64,000 nucleotides of DNA from an uncultured Bryobacteraceae bacterium (GTDB taxonomy: Bacteria; Acidobacteriota; Terriglobia; Bryobacterales; Bryobacteraceae). The translations under genes were made by a program, and so were the position numbers. The DNA is taken from NCBI GenBank assembly GCA_938003835.1, contig CALKXJ010000008.1, forward strand, positions 248,001-312,000. The letters run 5' to 3'. The notes beneath the pieces were generated by a model, which had not been told where the DNA came from, made no database searches, and saw nothing but the letters and a program-made list of their open reading frames with translations. Positions 1 to 8,827 of the stretch are shown piece by piece. The stretch's first letter is position 1. Every line of letters begins with the position of its first letter.

Positions 1-6
1 GACTGG

Positions 7-12
7 TAGAAT
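7..12 (+). promoter_or_regulatory. -10-like hexamer for rlmN
   Basis: TAGAAT ends 9 nt before the rlmN ATG at 22. If it is a -10 element, the transcript would start at or within a few bases of the start codon. The same hexamer occurs at matching distance before several other genes in the window. The -35 region lies outside the window. Confidence 0.45.
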
Positions 13-21
13 CAGAAGGGG

Positions 22-1077
22 ATGCACGCAGCGCTCCTCGGTTCGGAAGTGGCCGACATCCGGGAGCTCATCGGACCGGATGAGCCGGCCTATCGTGCCC
101 GCCAGCTCTACCAGGCGCTCTACCGGCAGCGCGTCCGCTCGATCTCGGAGGTCACGACGCTGCCGGCTGAGCTGCGGCGACGACTCGAGGCGATCCCGCT
201 GGGCCTGCCCAGCATCGAACGCCGCTACGAGTCGGCCGATGGCACCCGGCGCTATTTGCTGGGACTCGCGGACGGCCGGACGGTGGAAACGGTCCTGATG
301 CCGGAAGCGGGGCGCAACACGATCTGCATTTCCACGCAGGTCGGCTGCCCGGTGGACTGCAAGTTCTGCCTGACAGCGCTGATGGGGCTCGAGCGGAACC
401 TCACGGCCGGGGAGATCGTCGGCCAGGTGCTGGTGGCGCTGGCCGACAATGGCCTGTCGCCAGGCGATGCCCGCGTGAACGTGGTGATGATGGGCCAGGG
501 AGAGCCGCTGCTCAATCTGCCCAACGTATTGAAAGCCACCCGCATTCTCGTGGACCCGGAAGGCGTCGGCCTCAGCGAGCGCCGGATCACGCTGTCGACG
601 GCGGGCATCGTGCCCAAGATCGATGAGCTCGGCCAGGCTCCGGTGCGGCCGAAGCTGGCCGTCTCGCTCAACGCCTCGACAGAGGAGCAGCGGCGTGAGC
701 TGATGCCCATCACGCGCAAGTACCACTTGGCGGATCTGCTCGAGGCGTGCCGGCGCTATCCGCTCCGCCCGTGGGAGAAGCTGACGTTCGAGTACGTGCT
801 GCTGCGGGGCGTCAACGACAGTGAAGCGGACGCAAGGCGCGTGGTGCGGCTGCTGGCGCAACTGAACGCCAAGGTCAACCTCATCGCGCTCAATCCCGGC
901 CCGGGTATTCCCTTCGAGACCCCGGAGCCCGAGAGGGTGCTGGCCTTTCAGCGGATCCTGCGGCGGAGCCTGCCCTGCTTCATCCGCAAGCCGCGCGGCC
1001 GCGACATCTTCGCCGCCTGCGGGCAACTGAAGCGGATGGCGGCGCCGGCGTCCGGTGAATTCGCCTTAACTCGTTAA
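22..1077 (+). CDS. rlmN: 23S rRNA (adenine-C2)-methyltransferase RlmN
   Basis: Radical-SAM enzyme that methylates C2 of A2503 in 23S rRNA (and A37 of some tRNAs) in the cytoplasm. The 351-residue length is typical. The radical-SAM motif C-x3-C-x2-C is C109, C113 and C116 and should hold the 4Fe-4S cluster. The C-terminal AACGQL holds C333, the counterpart of the cysteine that becomes methylated during catalysis in E. coli RlmN. A GEP motif (GQGEPLLN) typical of radical-SAM folds lies between them. The ATG at 22 follows a purine run (AGAAGGGG) and a TAGAAT hexamer. It stands alone upstream of the phoH promoter. Both key cysteines are present, so the assignment is firm. Confidence 0.96.
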   Translation: MHAALLGSEVADIRELIGPDEPAYRARQLYQALYRQRVRSISEVTTLPAELRRRLEAIPLGLPSIERRYESADGTRRYLLGLADGRTVETVLMPEAGRNTICISTQVGCPVDCKFCLTALMGLERNLTAGEIVGQVLVALADNGLSPGDARVNVVMMGQGEPLLNLPNVLKATRILVDPEGVGLSERRITLSTAGIVPKIDELGQAPVRPKLAVSLNASTEEQRRELMPITRKYHLADLLEACRRYPLRPWEKLTFEYVLLRGVNDSEADARRVVRLLAQLNAKVNLIALNPGPGIPFETPEPERVLAFQRILRRSLPCFIRKPRGRDIFAACGQLKRMAAPASGEFALTR

Positions 1078-1093
1078 TTCTTCGCGAATTGCA

Positions 1094-1122
1094 TTGCTCC
1101 GGGCAACCGGTTCTGGTATACT
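1094..1122 (+). promoter_or_regulatory. sigma70-like promoter for the phoH-ybeY-corC-era operon
   Basis: TTGCTC (1094-1099) and TATACT (1117-1122) are separated by 17 bp in the 138-bp gap between rlmN and phoH. The -10 matches consensus well; the -35 keeps only its first three bases. It predicts a 5' leader of roughly 85-90 nt before the ATG at 1216, unlike the leaderless arrangement seen elsewhere here. Confidence 0.5.
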
Positions 1123-1215
1123 CCAAATGGATGGCATTCATGATTCCGCGCCCGCGGAAGGCCCGCCACCGAAACCCCACCGTCTTCGCATGGAGGTAAG
1201 AATCATCCCCAGACC

Positions 1216-2241
1216 ATGAGAGTTAGTGTGCAGATCAGTCGCGGTCTGGAATCCCTGTTCGGGACCCGCGACGAGAATATTCGTGTCTTGGAAAATGGCT
1301 TGAACATCCAGACTCGCCTGCTTGATGACTCTCTGGAGATCGAAGGGGAAGAGGCCGCGGTACTCCGCGCCGAGAGCATCCTCGAGGATTACGTCGCGCT
1401 GGTCAAGCAGGGGCAGTCGTTCTCCAACGGCGACCTCAACAGTTATCTCCGGATTCTCATGGCCGATTCCGGTGCCAGCCTTCGCGGCTTGGTTGAGAGC
1501 GGGCGGGCGAGGAATTTCGGCAAGAAGCTGGTGACGCCGAAGACGATTAACCAGCGCGTGTACCTGGACGCCATCGAGCGGCACGATCTGGTGTTCGGCA
1601 TCGGGCCGGCGGGCACGGGCAAGACCTATCTGGCGGTGGCCATGGGGATCTCGGCGCTCGTGAACAAGAAGGTGGCCCGCATCATCCTGACGCGACCGGC
1701 CGTCGAGGCGGGCGAACGGCTGGGTTTCCTGCCCGGCACCCTTCAGGAGAAGGTCGATCCCTACCTGCGGCCGCTCTACGACGCCCTCTACGACATGCTC
1801 GAGGCCGACAAGGTGGAGCGGCACCTGGAGCGGGGTGTTATCGAGGTGGCGCCCATCGCCTTCATGCGCGGGCGCACGCTGAATGACAGCTTCATCATCC
1901 TCGACGAGGCGCAAAACAGCACCTCCGAGCAGATGAAGATGGTGCTCACCCGCCAGGGCTTCAACTCGAAGATGGTGGTGACCGGAGACGTGACCCAGAT
2001 CGACCTGCCAGCGGGCAAGAAGAGCGGCCTGCTCGAGGCCATCGAGGTCCTGCGCAACGTCGAGGGAATCAGCTTTGTCTACTTCGACGAGCGTGACGTC
2101 GTTCGTCACAACCTCGTGCAGCGGATCGTGAAGGCTTACGAGCGTTACGACGAGGCGACGGGGCGGAACCGTCAATTGAGTTTGCGCTGGAGCGAACCGG
2201 AGCGGTCGCCGGGCAACGGAAACGCGGCCGGGACTCCCTGA
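1216..2241 (+). CDS. phoH: PhoH-like ATPase
   Basis: Cytoplasmic PhoH-family P-loop ATPase. In many bacteria it sits next to ybeY and is tied to RNA metabolism and ribosome maturation, although the exact reaction is unsettled. The first 120 or so residues form the KH-like N-terminal region of the long PhoH form. The Walker A motif GPAGTGKT spans residues 130-137 and Walker B ILDEAQ includes D230-E231. The 341-residue length is normal for this subfamily. A strong GGAGGT at 1192-1197 lies 18 nt before the ATG, longer than ideal, but no better in-frame start is visible. First gene of phoH-ybeY-corC-era, an order conserved in many phyla. Confidence 0.93.
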   Translation: MRVSVQISRGLESLFGTRDENIRVLENGLNIQTRLLDDSLEIEGEEAAVLRAESILEDYVALVKQGQSFSNGDLNSYLRILMADSGASLRGLVESGRARNFGKKLVTPKTINQRVYLDAIERHDLVFGIGPAGTGKTYLAVAMGISALVNKKVARIILTRPAVEAGERLGFLPGTLQEKVDPYLRPLYDALYDMLEADKVERHLERGVIEVAPIAFMRGRTLNDSFIILDEAQNSTSEQMKMVLTRQGFNSKMVVTGDVTQIDLPAGKKSGLLEAIEVLRNVEGISFVYFDERDVVRHNLVQRIVKAYERYDEATGRNRQLSLRWSEPERSPGNGNAAGTP

Positions 2242-2278
2242 GGCCGACCTCGCCAAGTCGCCGGGCAGCCGCGACAGC

Positions 2279-2752
2279 ATGGAGACCGACGACGCCATAT
2301 TGATTTGCCGCCGCGCAGGCCGCGGTTTCGGCCGCGGCAACCTCATTCGCCTGGCGGAGCGCCTCCGGCGCGAGCTGGCCGGAGGCCGCCCCTATCGCTG
2401 CCTTCTCACTGACGACCGCGAGCTGCGCCGCCTGAATCGCCAGTTTCTGGGCCGCGACTATCCCACCGACGTACTCTCCTTCCCGGCAGGCGAGGAGTTT
2501 TTGGGTGAGATCGCCATCTCGGTGGACCGCGCGCGCGAGCAGGCCGCGCGCTACGGCCACAGCCTCGAAGAGGAACTGGCCATCCTGATGTTGCACGGCC
2601 TGTTGCATCTGGTCGGCTTCGACCACGAGCGCGACCGGGGCCGCATGCGCCGCGCGGAGGCACACTGGCGCCGCCTGCTCGGCCTGCCCGATGGGCTGAT
2701 CGAGCGCACTCTGGCCGTACACCGTCCTGCGGCGCCAAGGAGCCGGTCATGA
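2279..2752 (+). CDS. ybeY: endoribonuclease YbeY (rRNA maturation)
   Basis: Zinc-dependent single-strand RNase involved in 16S rRNA 3'-end maturation and ribosome quality control. The signature HGLLHLVGFDH supplies the three metal ligands H106, H110 and H116, with the expected H-x3-H-x5-H spacing. The upstream DVLSFP segment is also typical of the family. Length 157 residues is standard. It starts 37 bp after phoH and its stop codon overlaps the corC start (ATGA), so translation is probably coupled. Confidence 0.95.
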   Translation: METDDAILICRRAGRGFGRGNLIRLAERLRRELAGGRPYRCLLTDDRELRRLNRQFLGRDYPTDVLSFPAGEEFLGEIAISVDRAREQAARYGHSLEEELAILMLHGLLHLVGFDHERDRGRMRRAEAHWRRLLGLPDGLIERTLAVHRPAAPRSRS

Positions 2753-4041
2753 CCGTTGGCCTGTGGATTCTGGCCGCGCTGATGGCGCCGGTGCTGGCGC
2801 TGGTTTCCTTTGTCCAGTTGCTGTACCTGGAGGCGCTGCGGCTGCGGGCGCGCGAGCAGCGGGCGCTCGAGTTCTTCAAGGAGAGCCTCGAGGAGAAGCT
2901 CGGGATGAAGACCGAACACGGCGCCTTCAGCTTCTCGGTTCTCAAACATGGGCTGCTGGTGGCGATCGGGGCGATCTTTTGCGCGCTCACCCTTTCGGGC
3001 GGCGCTCTCGGCTGGGCCCGTTTCCTCGAGGCGATGTTAGCCGCCTTCGCCCTGATGCTGGTATGCGCGTACATCATTCCCCAGACGCTGTACCGGAAGA
3101 CGGAAGGCCGCTGGTTGCTGCCTTTGGTTCCGGGCCTGCGCCTGGCGGCGCTGGTGGTCAGGCCCCTGGTGGCCGCCTTCGATTTCTTCACGTCCGTGGC
3201 GGAGATCGGCCAGAGGGAAGGTGAGGTTTCCGAGAACGGCAACGCGACCGAGGAGTTCGAAGCGCTGATCGAGGCAGGCGCCGACGAGGGCTTGATCAAC
3301 GAAGACGACCGGAAGCTGATCGAGTCCGTGGTGGCGCTCGGTGAGAAGACCGCGCGCGAGGTGATGACCGCCCGGCCGAACATCGTCGCCATTCACCAGG
3401 ATGCGACAATGGAGGACTTGCGGCGCCTGGTGGTGGAGCAGAACTACTCGCGGATTCCGGTCTACCGGGACTCGATCGACGATATCGTCGGTTTCATCCA
3501 CGTGCGCGACCTGCTCAAGCTGGACTACGCCATGCGCTCGCGGCGGCGCGTGCGGGAGTTCCTCCGGCCCGTCCGCTTCGTTCCGGAGACCAAGCCGATC
3601 ACGCAGCTGCTGCGGGAGATGCAGCGGGAAAACGCCCACATGGTAATTGTCATCGACGAGTACGGCGCCACGGCCGGCCTGGTGACGCTCGAGGACGTCA
3701 TGGAAGAGGTCTTCGGCGAGATCCGCGACGAGCACGACGAGGCGACCGATGTGAGGGAAGAGGCGCCGGGCGTCTACCTGATGCCGGGCGAGGTGGATCT
3801 GGACCGGCTGGAGGAGCTGTTCGAGTTCCGGCGCGACGAGGATGCCGAATCGACGACTGTTGGGGGATTAGTGACGGAATGGCTGGGGCGCGTACCGGCG
3901 CCTGGTGAAGTGATCGAGCGGAGCGGCATCCGCCTGGAGGTGCTCGAGGGCGACGAGCGGCGCGTCTCGCTGGTGCGCGTCTCGCGCGGCGCACCCGCTG
4001 AGGAACCTGAGGCCTTGCGGACCAATGGCCGCCCGCGGTGA
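2749..4041 (+). CDS. CorC/HlyC-type membrane protein with CBS domain pair
   Basis: Inner-membrane protein of the CNNM/CorC (hemolysin C-like) family, associated with Mg2+/Co2+ handling. Three hydrophobic segments at about residues 4-26, 63-85 and 88-110, plus a re-entrant-looking stretch to about 150, match a divergent CNNM transporter domain. A CBS pair follows (about 205-330, with RIPVYRDSIDDIVGFIHVRD and the repeat-2 motif VIDEYGATAGLVTLEDV), then the C-terminal CorC_HlyC FAD-binding-like domain (about 345-420). Starts inside the ybeY stop and its own 3' end overlaps era by 17 bp. Family is clear; the ion transported cannot be read from sequence. Confidence 0.88.
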   Translation: MTVGLWILAALMAPVLALVSFVQLLYLEALRLRAREQRALEFFKESLEEKLGMKTEHGAFSFSVLKHGLLVAIGAIFCALTLSGGALGWARFLEAMLAAFALMLVCAYIIPQTLYRKTEGRWLLPLVPGLRLAALVVRPLVAAFDFFTSVAEIGQREGEVSENGNATEEFEALIEAGADEGLINEDDRKLIESVVALGEKTAREVMTARPNIVAIHQDATMEDLRRLVVEQNYSRIPVYRDSIDDIVGFIHVRDLLKLDYAMRSRRRVREFLRPVRFVPETKPITQLLREMQRENAHMVIVIDEYGATAGLVTLEDVMEEVFGEIRDEHDEATDVREEAPGVYLMPGEVDLDRLEELFEFRRDEDAESTTVGGLVTEWLGRVPAPGEVIERSGIRLEVLEGDERRVSLVRVSRGAPAEEPEALRTNGRPR

Positions 4042-4960
4042 ACCGGTCTCTACGCCGAAGGGGTACGTCTCGGGATTCGTCTCCATCCTGGGACGGCCGA
4101 ACGTCGGCAAGTCAACGCTGCTCAACGCCTTTCTGGGCCGCAAACTGGCGATCGTCTCCGACAAGCCCCAGACGACGCGCACCCGCATCCAGGGCGTGCT
4201 GCACCTGGACGGGGGCCAGATCATCTTTCTCGATACGCCGGGCATCCTCCAGTCGGAGAGCCTGATCCACAAGCGGATGATGAAGGAGGTCCGCGCGGCG
4301 CTGGACGGGCTCGATCTGGTGCTGTTCGTGGCCGACGCCACCGAGCCGTTTACCGACAAGGATCGCGAAGCAATCCGCGTGCTCGACGGCGTGGACACAC
4401 CGGCGCTGCTCTTGCTCAACAAGATCGATCTGGTTCGCAACAAGGCCGATCTGCTGCCCCTGATGGATGAGTACCGGCGCCTGGAACGCTTCGAGGAGCT
4501 GATCCCGGTCTCGGCGCTCACCGGCGAGGGGCTCGACGAGGTGCGGCAGGCGGTGCTCGCCCGCCTGCCCGAAGGGCCGCAATATTATCCGGAGGACTAT
4601 CTGACCGACCAGCCGGAGCGCTTCTTCGCCGCGGAAATCATTCGCGAGAAGGTGCTTCAGGAGACGCGGCAGGAGGTTCCGCACGCGGTACTGGTGCTGG
4701 TGGAGCGCTGGGAGGAAACGCCGCGTCTGATCAAAATCGGCGCGGTCATCTATGTCGAGCGGGAGGGCCAGAAAGCCATTCTCATTGGCGCGCAGGGCTC
4801 GATGCTCAAGAAGATCGGCACGCTCGCCCGCCAGGAGCTCGAATTCCTGCTGGGGCGCAAGGTTTATCTCGAGCTGTTCGTCAAAGTGCGACCGAAGTGG
4901 CGCGAGGATCCCGCTCTGGTGAATGCGATCGACTGGCGGGGCAGGGAGGGGCTATCCTGA
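4025..4960 (+). CDS. era: GTPase Era
   Basis: Ribosome-assembly GTPase that binds the 3' end of 16S rRNA. G1 is GRPNVGKS (about residues 23-30), G2 lies in the TTRTRIQG segment, G3 is DTPG and G4 is NKID. The C-terminal KH domain carries AILIGAQGSMLKKIG, the RNA-binding loop. 311 residues is the normal size. Last gene of the phoH-ybeY-corC-era set, overlapping corC by 17 bp. Confidence 0.96.
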   Translation: MAARGEPVSTPKGYVSGFVSILGRPNVGKSTLLNAFLGRKLAIVSDKPQTTRTRIQGVLHLDGGQIIFLDTPGILQSESLIHKRMMKEVRAALDGLDLVLFVADATEPFTDKDREAIRVLDGVDTPALLLLNKIDLVRNKADLLPLMDEYRRLERFEELIPVSALTGEGLDEVRQAVLARLPEGPQYYPEDYLTDQPERFFAAEIIREKVLQETRQEVPHAVLVLVERWEETPRLIKIGAVIYVEREGQKAILIGAQGSMLKKIGTLARQELEFLLGRKVYLELFVKVRPKWREDPALVNAIDWRGREGLS

Positions 4961-4979
4961 GAGAAAGAGGAGTGGCCCG

Positions 4980-5270
4980 ATGTCGCGACGGCGGTTCATT
5001 CCGGTTCTCCTTTTTGCGGCTTTGACCGTTTCCCCCCTGGCGGGCCAGCAGAAGGTCTCCGACGACGAGATCTACGACAAAGTGCGCCTGCGGCTGGCGA
5101 GCGACCGCGATGTGCGGGGCATGGCCATCGAGGTCGACGTCAAGGACGGCGTGGTCACGCTCCGCGGCCGCGTGGACAAGGAAAAGGCCCGCCGGCGGGC
5201 CGAGAGGCTCGCCAAGAAGGTGAAGGGCGTCGTCGAAGTGATCAACGAGCTGCGGGTGGCGCCGCTCTGA
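4980..5270 (+). CDS. secreted BON-domain protein
   Basis: Small 96-residue protein with a signal peptide (MSRRRFIPVLLFAALTVS, cleavage near AGQQ) followed by one BON domain (about residues 30-95; alternating VDVKDGVVTLRGRV and VEVINELRV strands). BON domains occur in periplasmic or membrane-associated proteins and are thought to bind phospholipids or support envelope integrity. The ATG at 4980 is chosen because it directly precedes the signal peptide and follows a purine-rich AGAAAGAGGAG site; a longer frame opens inside era but lacks a signal. It lies just downstream of era and may be cotranscribed. Confidence 0.82.
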   Translation: MSRRRFIPVLLFAALTVSPLAGQQKVSDDEIYDKVRLRLASDRDVRGMAIEVDVKDGVVTLRGRVDKEKARRRAERLAKKVKGVVEVINELRVAPL

Positions 5271-5288
5271 CTCCGGCGCCCGCGCCTC

Positions 5289-5921
5289 TTACCGCACGCT
5301 CAAGTCCCGTATGTAGATGTCCTTGAAGCGCATGTTGCCCTCGCCGCCGGAGTGGAGCTGGAGGGCGATGTAGCCGTCGAAGGACTTCGGTCTGGGGTCG
5401 GTGAAGTCCACCATCAGAACGCCGTTGAGCCGCGAAACGTAGCGGTTGCCGACAACGCGCACCTGCATGTCGTTCCAGTCGCGCTGCCGCACCACTGCCT
5501 CGTTCTCCGGCGCCGGCCAGACAATCCAGCCGCGGCCGTCACCGTAGATGCCTCCGGTGTGGCGGTTGATCTGGCAGTCGATTTCAAATTGCAGCCCCTG
5601 CGTGACGTTGGGAGTGCCGGGCTCGAAGTCGGTGCGGAAGAACAGGCCGCTGTTGCCGTCGCCCTCGCACTTGAACCGGATGCCGAGCTCGAAGTCCTTG
5701 TACTTCTTCTCGGTGCGCAGGTAGCCGTAGGCTTTCGTGACGGCCTGGCCGTGAATCGTGCCCTCGTCGACCACCCACTTCTCTTTTCCGACCTCGACCC
5801 AGCCCGTCAGATCCTTCCCGTTGAACAGGCTCACCCAGTCCTCCCCGGGCAGGGGCGGGCGCTGCGCGGCGACCGCCGTAGTGAAAGCCAAAATCAGAAG
5901 AGAAACCTGAAGCGTCCGCAT
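5289..5921 (-). CDS. secreted DUF1080 protein (3-keto-disaccharide hydrolase family)
   Basis: Exported 210-residue protein of the DUF1080 family, a concanavalin-like beta-sandwich. Some characterised members hydrolyse 3-keto-glycosides; many are unstudied. Signal peptide MRTLQVSLLILAFTTAVAAQ, then the family opening (WVSLFNGKDLTGW) and the mid-domain NSGLFFRTDF and GIYGDGRGW segments. The ATG at 5921 is preferred over one 18 nt upstream because a TATCAT hexamer ends 9 nt before it and it heads the signal peptide. It follows the sulfatase on the same strand with a 22-bp gap but has its own -10-like box. Substrate unknown. Confidence 0.85.
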   Translation of the reverse strand: MRTLQVSLLILAFTTAVAAQRPPLPGEDWVSLFNGKDLTGWVEVGKEKWVVDEGTIHGQAVTKAYGYLRTEKKYKDFELGIRFKCEGDGNSGLFFRTDFEPGTPNVTQGLQFEIDCQINRHTGGIYGDGRGWIVWPAPENEAVVRQRDWNDMQVRVVGNRYVSRLNGVLMVDFTDPRPKSFDGYIALQLHSGGEGNMRFKDIYIRDLSVR

Positions 5922-5930
5922 GACAACGCT

Positions 5931-5936
5931 ATGATA
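5931..5936 (-). promoter_or_regulatory. -10-like hexamer for the DUF1080 gene
   Basis: TATCAT on the minus strand lies 9 nt upstream of the ATG at 5921, which would give an almost leaderless transcript. It sits in the short gap after the sulfatase stop codon, so the gene may be transcribed both on its own and by read-through. Confidence 0.4.
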
Positions 5937-5943
5937 CACGCTC

Positions 5944-7347
5944 TCACTTGCGATGCGGGTTTGCTGTGGGCATCTGCGCCTTGACCTCGCTGCGCCAGCG
6001 CGCCAGCCTTGCGGCGAGTTCGCGGGCTCGTTCAGGCAGATACGCGGCGAGATCGCGCTCCTCGGCCGGATCCTGGGCCAGGTTGTAAAGCTCGAGGCGG
6101 CCGTCTTCGAAGTACTCGACGAGCTTCCAGTCCCGCACGCGGACGGCGCCGACGGGCGTGGTGGTGGCGTAGTAGTGCGGGTAATGGAAGTACAGCTCGT
6201 CTCGCCTCAGGCGGGAGGCGGCGCCGGCAAGGAGCGGCATCAGGCTGAGACCGTCAATGTCGCCACTGTGCGGGGCGCCGGTGAGCTCCAGGATGGTCGG
6301 GAACAGGTCGGCGGAGGTGACGGGCTCATCGGAAACCGCACCCGGGCGCGCCAGTCCCGGCGCGCGGATGATCAACGGCACCCGGATGCCGCCTTCGTAA
6401 AGTGACCCCTTGCCGGAGCGCAGCGGGAAATTGCTGGTGACCACCTCGCCTTGAAATTCGTTGATGTAGCCGCCGTTGTCGGAGGTGAAGATGACGAGCG
6501 TGTTTCGGTCCAGGCCGCGTTCGGCCAGCCGGCCGAGGATGCGCCCCACGCTCTCGTCCAGGCTGTGCACCATGGCGGCGTAAGCGGCGTTGCGGTGTCG
6601 CAGCCCCGGGCGGATCAGGCGGCGATAGTGCTCCACCAGCTCCGGTTTGCCCTCGATGGGTGTGTGGGGCGTGTAGTGCCAGAGATTGAGCAAAAAAGGC
6701 CGGTCCCCCACACGGTCCAGCACAGCGAGCGCCTCGTCGGTGAGCCGGTCAGTGAGGTATTCGCCGGGCCGGCCGAAGTGAAGGCCGGGGACGTACCGCG
6801 GCTCGCCGCCGTAGAGCCGGTTGCCGCGATACGGGAAAAAGTAGGTTTGCGGGGCGCCCCAGTGCGTGCCGCCGATGTGAACGTCGAAGCCCTGGTTCTC
6901 CGGGTAATGGTCGGCGTCGCCGAGGTGCCACTTGCCGATGTGCGCCGTCAGATACCCGGCCTGCTGGAGCGCTTCAGCCAGGGTCACCTCGGCCAGAGGC
7001 AAGTCGCTTGCGGTGACAGGCGGAACCAGGGGCCGGTCGCGCGGCGGCCGGCGTGACGCCTCCCGCCAGATGGTCATGTGCAGGCGCGCCGGATACTTGC
7101 CGGTGAGCAGCGCGGCGCGCGTCGGCGTGCAGACCGGCGCGGAGGCGTAGGCCTGGGTGAAGCGCAGGCCTTCCGCCGCCAGGCGATCCAGATTGGGCGT
7201 CTGGTGAAGATCGGATCCGTAGACGCCGAGGTCGGCCCAGCCCAAATCGTCAGCGACAATCAGGACGACATTCCACGGGCGCGACTGGCTCCAGAGATTC
7301 AGCGCCAACCACAGTGCGACGAGCAGCGAGCAGAGCGGAATGCGCAT
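5944..7347 (-). CDS. secreted sulfatase (arylsulfatase family, Cys-type)
   Basis: Formylglycine-dependent sulfatase of 467 residues, predicted to remove sulfate esters from a sugar outside the cytoplasm. Signal peptide MRIPLCSLLVALWLALNL. The N-terminal metal site NVVLIVADDLGWADLG carries the paired Asp. The maturation motif C-T-P-T-R starts at C73, the residue converted to formylglycine. GKWHLG and the metal-site SDNGG also match. A GTG 9 nt upstream would overlap the ALDH stop as GTGA; the ATG at 7347 is preferred because the GGAAG site is better spaced for it. Translationally coupled to the aldehyde dehydrogenase. Sulfated substrate not deducible; no formylglycine-generating enzyme in the window. 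Confidence 0.92.
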   Translation of the reverse strand: MRIPLCSLLVALWLALNLWSQSRPWNVVLIVADDLGWADLGVYGSDLHQTPNLDRLAAEGLRFTQAYASAPVCTPTRAALLTGKYPARLHMTIWREASRRPPRDRPLVPPVTASDLPLAEVTLAEALQQAGYLTAHIGKWHLGDADHYPENQGFDVHIGGTHWGAPQTYFFPYRGNRLYGGEPRYVPGLHFGRPGEYLTDRLTDEALAVLDRVGDRPFLLNLWHYTPHTPIEGKPELVEHYRRLIRPGLRHRNAAYAAMVHSLDESVGRILGRLAERGLDRNTLVIFTSDNGGYINEFQGEVVTSNFPLRSGKGSLYEGGIRVPLIIRAPGLARPGAVSDEPVTSADLFPTILELTGAPHSGDIDGLSLMPLLAGAASRLRRDELYFHYPHYYATTTPVGAVRVRDWKLVEYFEDGRLELYNLAQDPAEERDLAAYLPERARELAARLARWRSEVKAQMPTANPHRK

Positions 7348-7352
7348 GGCGA

Positions 7353-8774
7353 TCACAGCTTCCAGCAGATCAGCTTCAGCTCGGTCATTTCCTCGATGGC
7401 GTACTTGGGACCCTCGCGCCCGAAGCCGCTCATCTTGACGCCGCCGTAGGGCATGTGGTCGACACGGTACTGCGGGATTTCGTTGATCAGGAAGCCGCCG
7501 ACGTGGATGCGGCGGGCCGCCTCGAAGGCGCGGTGAATGTCGCGCGTGTAGATGCCGGCCTGAAGGCCGTATTCCGAGTCGTTCACCCGTGCGATCGCCT
7601 CCTCGAGCGTCTTGAAAGAATTGATGCCCACCACCGGCCCGAAGGCCTCCTTGCAGGAGATCTGCACGTGCGGCGGAACATCGGCGAGTACGGCCGGGGT
7701 GACCGTGGCCCGGAGCCGCCGCTCACCGCCTGTCAGAAGACGTGCGCCCGCCTGGACGGCCTCCTCGATCCAGGCGACGATCCGATCGGCGTCTTTCTCC
7801 GTGATCAGGGAGCTGATGTCCGTCGCCGGCTCGTGCGGGTGGCCGATGACGAGCCGCCGGGTGGCTTCGACGAAGCGTTCGGTGAATTCCTGGCGGACCG
7901 CCTCGTGGACGTAGATCCGCTGGATCGAGATGCAGACCTGGCCGGAGTTCGCGAAAGAGCCGATGACGCAACGGGGCACGGCCGCGTCGAGATCGGCGTC
8001 CCGGTCGATGATGACGGCCGAGTTGTTACCGAGCTCGAGCGTGACGCGCTTCAGCCCGGCCAGATTCCGTATGCGCACGCCCACCTCGGCGCTGCCGGTG
8101 AAGGTCACCATGGCGACGTCGCGATGAGTCGTCAGCAGGTCGCCGATTTCGCCGCCCGGCCCGGTGACGACGTTCAGCGCGCCGGCGGGTAACCCGCAGT
8201 CCTCAAAGAGCGCCGCCATCCGGAGGGCGGTGATGGGCGTGGTGGAGGCGGGCTTGTGCACCACGGCGTTGCCGGCCGCGATCGCCGGCCCGATCTTGTG
8301 CATGGCTAGATTCAGCGGAAAGTTGAAGGGTGTGATGGCGGCAATGACGCCGAGCGGCTCGCGCACGGTGATTGCCATGCGCCCCCTGCCTGCCGGCGCC
8401 GCCTCCATCGGCACGACTTCGCCGGCCAGCCGCCGAGCCTCCTCCGCCGAGAATTCGAGCGTGGAGACGGCGCGCTCGACCTCGACGCGGGCCTCCTTGA
8501 TCGGCTTGCCGGACTCGGAGCTGATGGAGAGGGCGAAAGCCTCGGCCTCGGCCTGGAGCCGCGCGGCGGCCTTGCGGAGGATGGCGGCGCGTTCGGCCAG
8601 GGTCATCTGCCGCATCAGGGGCGCAGCCCGGCCGGCCGCCGACACGGCGCGGTCCACCTCCGCGGCGGAGGCACGGAAGACCCTCCCGATCTCGGAGCCG
8701 TCGTAAGGCAGCAGCACCGGCTGCCTCGCGGCCGTGGTGACGCATTCGCCGCCGATGCGCATCGCGTAGTCCAT
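7353..8774 (-). CDS. NAD(P)-dependent aldehyde dehydrogenase, lactaldehyde-dehydrogenase-like
   Basis: Cytoplasmic ALDH-superfamily enzyme of 473 residues. Visible motifs are the cofactor region ITPFNFPLN, FTGSAEVG, the general-base region LELGNNS, the nucleophile region ANSGQVCISIQRIYVHE and the C-terminal YGGVKMSGFGREG. The stretch around the catalytic Cys resembles the archaeal MJ1411/ALDH family 21 lactaldehyde dehydrogenase type, so lactaldehyde or a related sugar aldehyde is a reasonable but unproven substrate. The ATG at 8774 is chosen because TATCAT ends 7 nt upstream; ATGs at 8792 and 8762 are alternatives. First gene of the ALDH-sulfatase-DUF1080 set. Confidence 0.88.
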   Translation of the reverse strand: MDYAMRIGGECVTTAARQPVLLPYDGSEIGRVFRASAAEVDRAVSAAGRAAPLMRQMTLAERAAILRKAAARLQAEAEAFALSISSESGKPIKEARVEVERAVSTLEFSAEEARRLAGEVVPMEAAPAGRGRMAITVREPLGVIAAITPFNFPLNLAMHKIGPAIAAGNAVVHKPASTTPITALRMAALFEDCGLPAGALNVVTGPGGEIGDLLTTHRDVAMVTFTGSAEVGVRIRNLAGLKRVTLELGNNSAVIIDRDADLDAAVPRCVIGSFANSGQVCISIQRIYVHEAVRQEFTERFVEATRRLVIGHPHEPATDISSLITEKDADRIVAWIEEAVQAGARLLTGGERRLRATVTPAVLADVPPHVQISCKEAFGPVVGINSFKTLEEAIARVNDSEYGLQAGIYTRDIHRAFEAARRIHVGGFLINEIPQYRVDHMPYGGVKMSGFGREGPKYAIEEMTELKLICWKL

Positions 8775-8781
8775 GCTCCAC

Positions 8782-8787
8782 ATGATA
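8782..8787 (-). promoter_or_regulatory. -10-like hexamer for the aldehyde dehydrogenase operon
   Basis: TATCAT on the minus strand, 7 nt before the ATG at 8774. It lies in a 53-bp divergent gap that also holds a TAGAAT box for the plus-strand gene, so both genes appear to have near-leaderless promoters. Confidence 0.42.
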
Positions 8788-8813
8788 CGCAAGCCGCGCC
8801 GGACCTATCGGCG

Positions 8814-8819
8814 TAGAAT
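8814..8819 (+). promoter_or_regulatory. -10-like hexamer for the MBL-fold gene
   Basis: TAGAAT ends 8 nt before the ATG at 8828. No Shine-Dalgarno of normal spacing could fit in the resulting transcript, and no good -35 is visible 17 bp upstream. Confidence 0.42.
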
Positions 8820-8827
8820 AGTCCGGG

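Noticed and set aside
1138-2346. Minus-strand frame of 402 codons opposite phoH
   Set aside because: Antisense shadow; phoH has complete Walker motifs.
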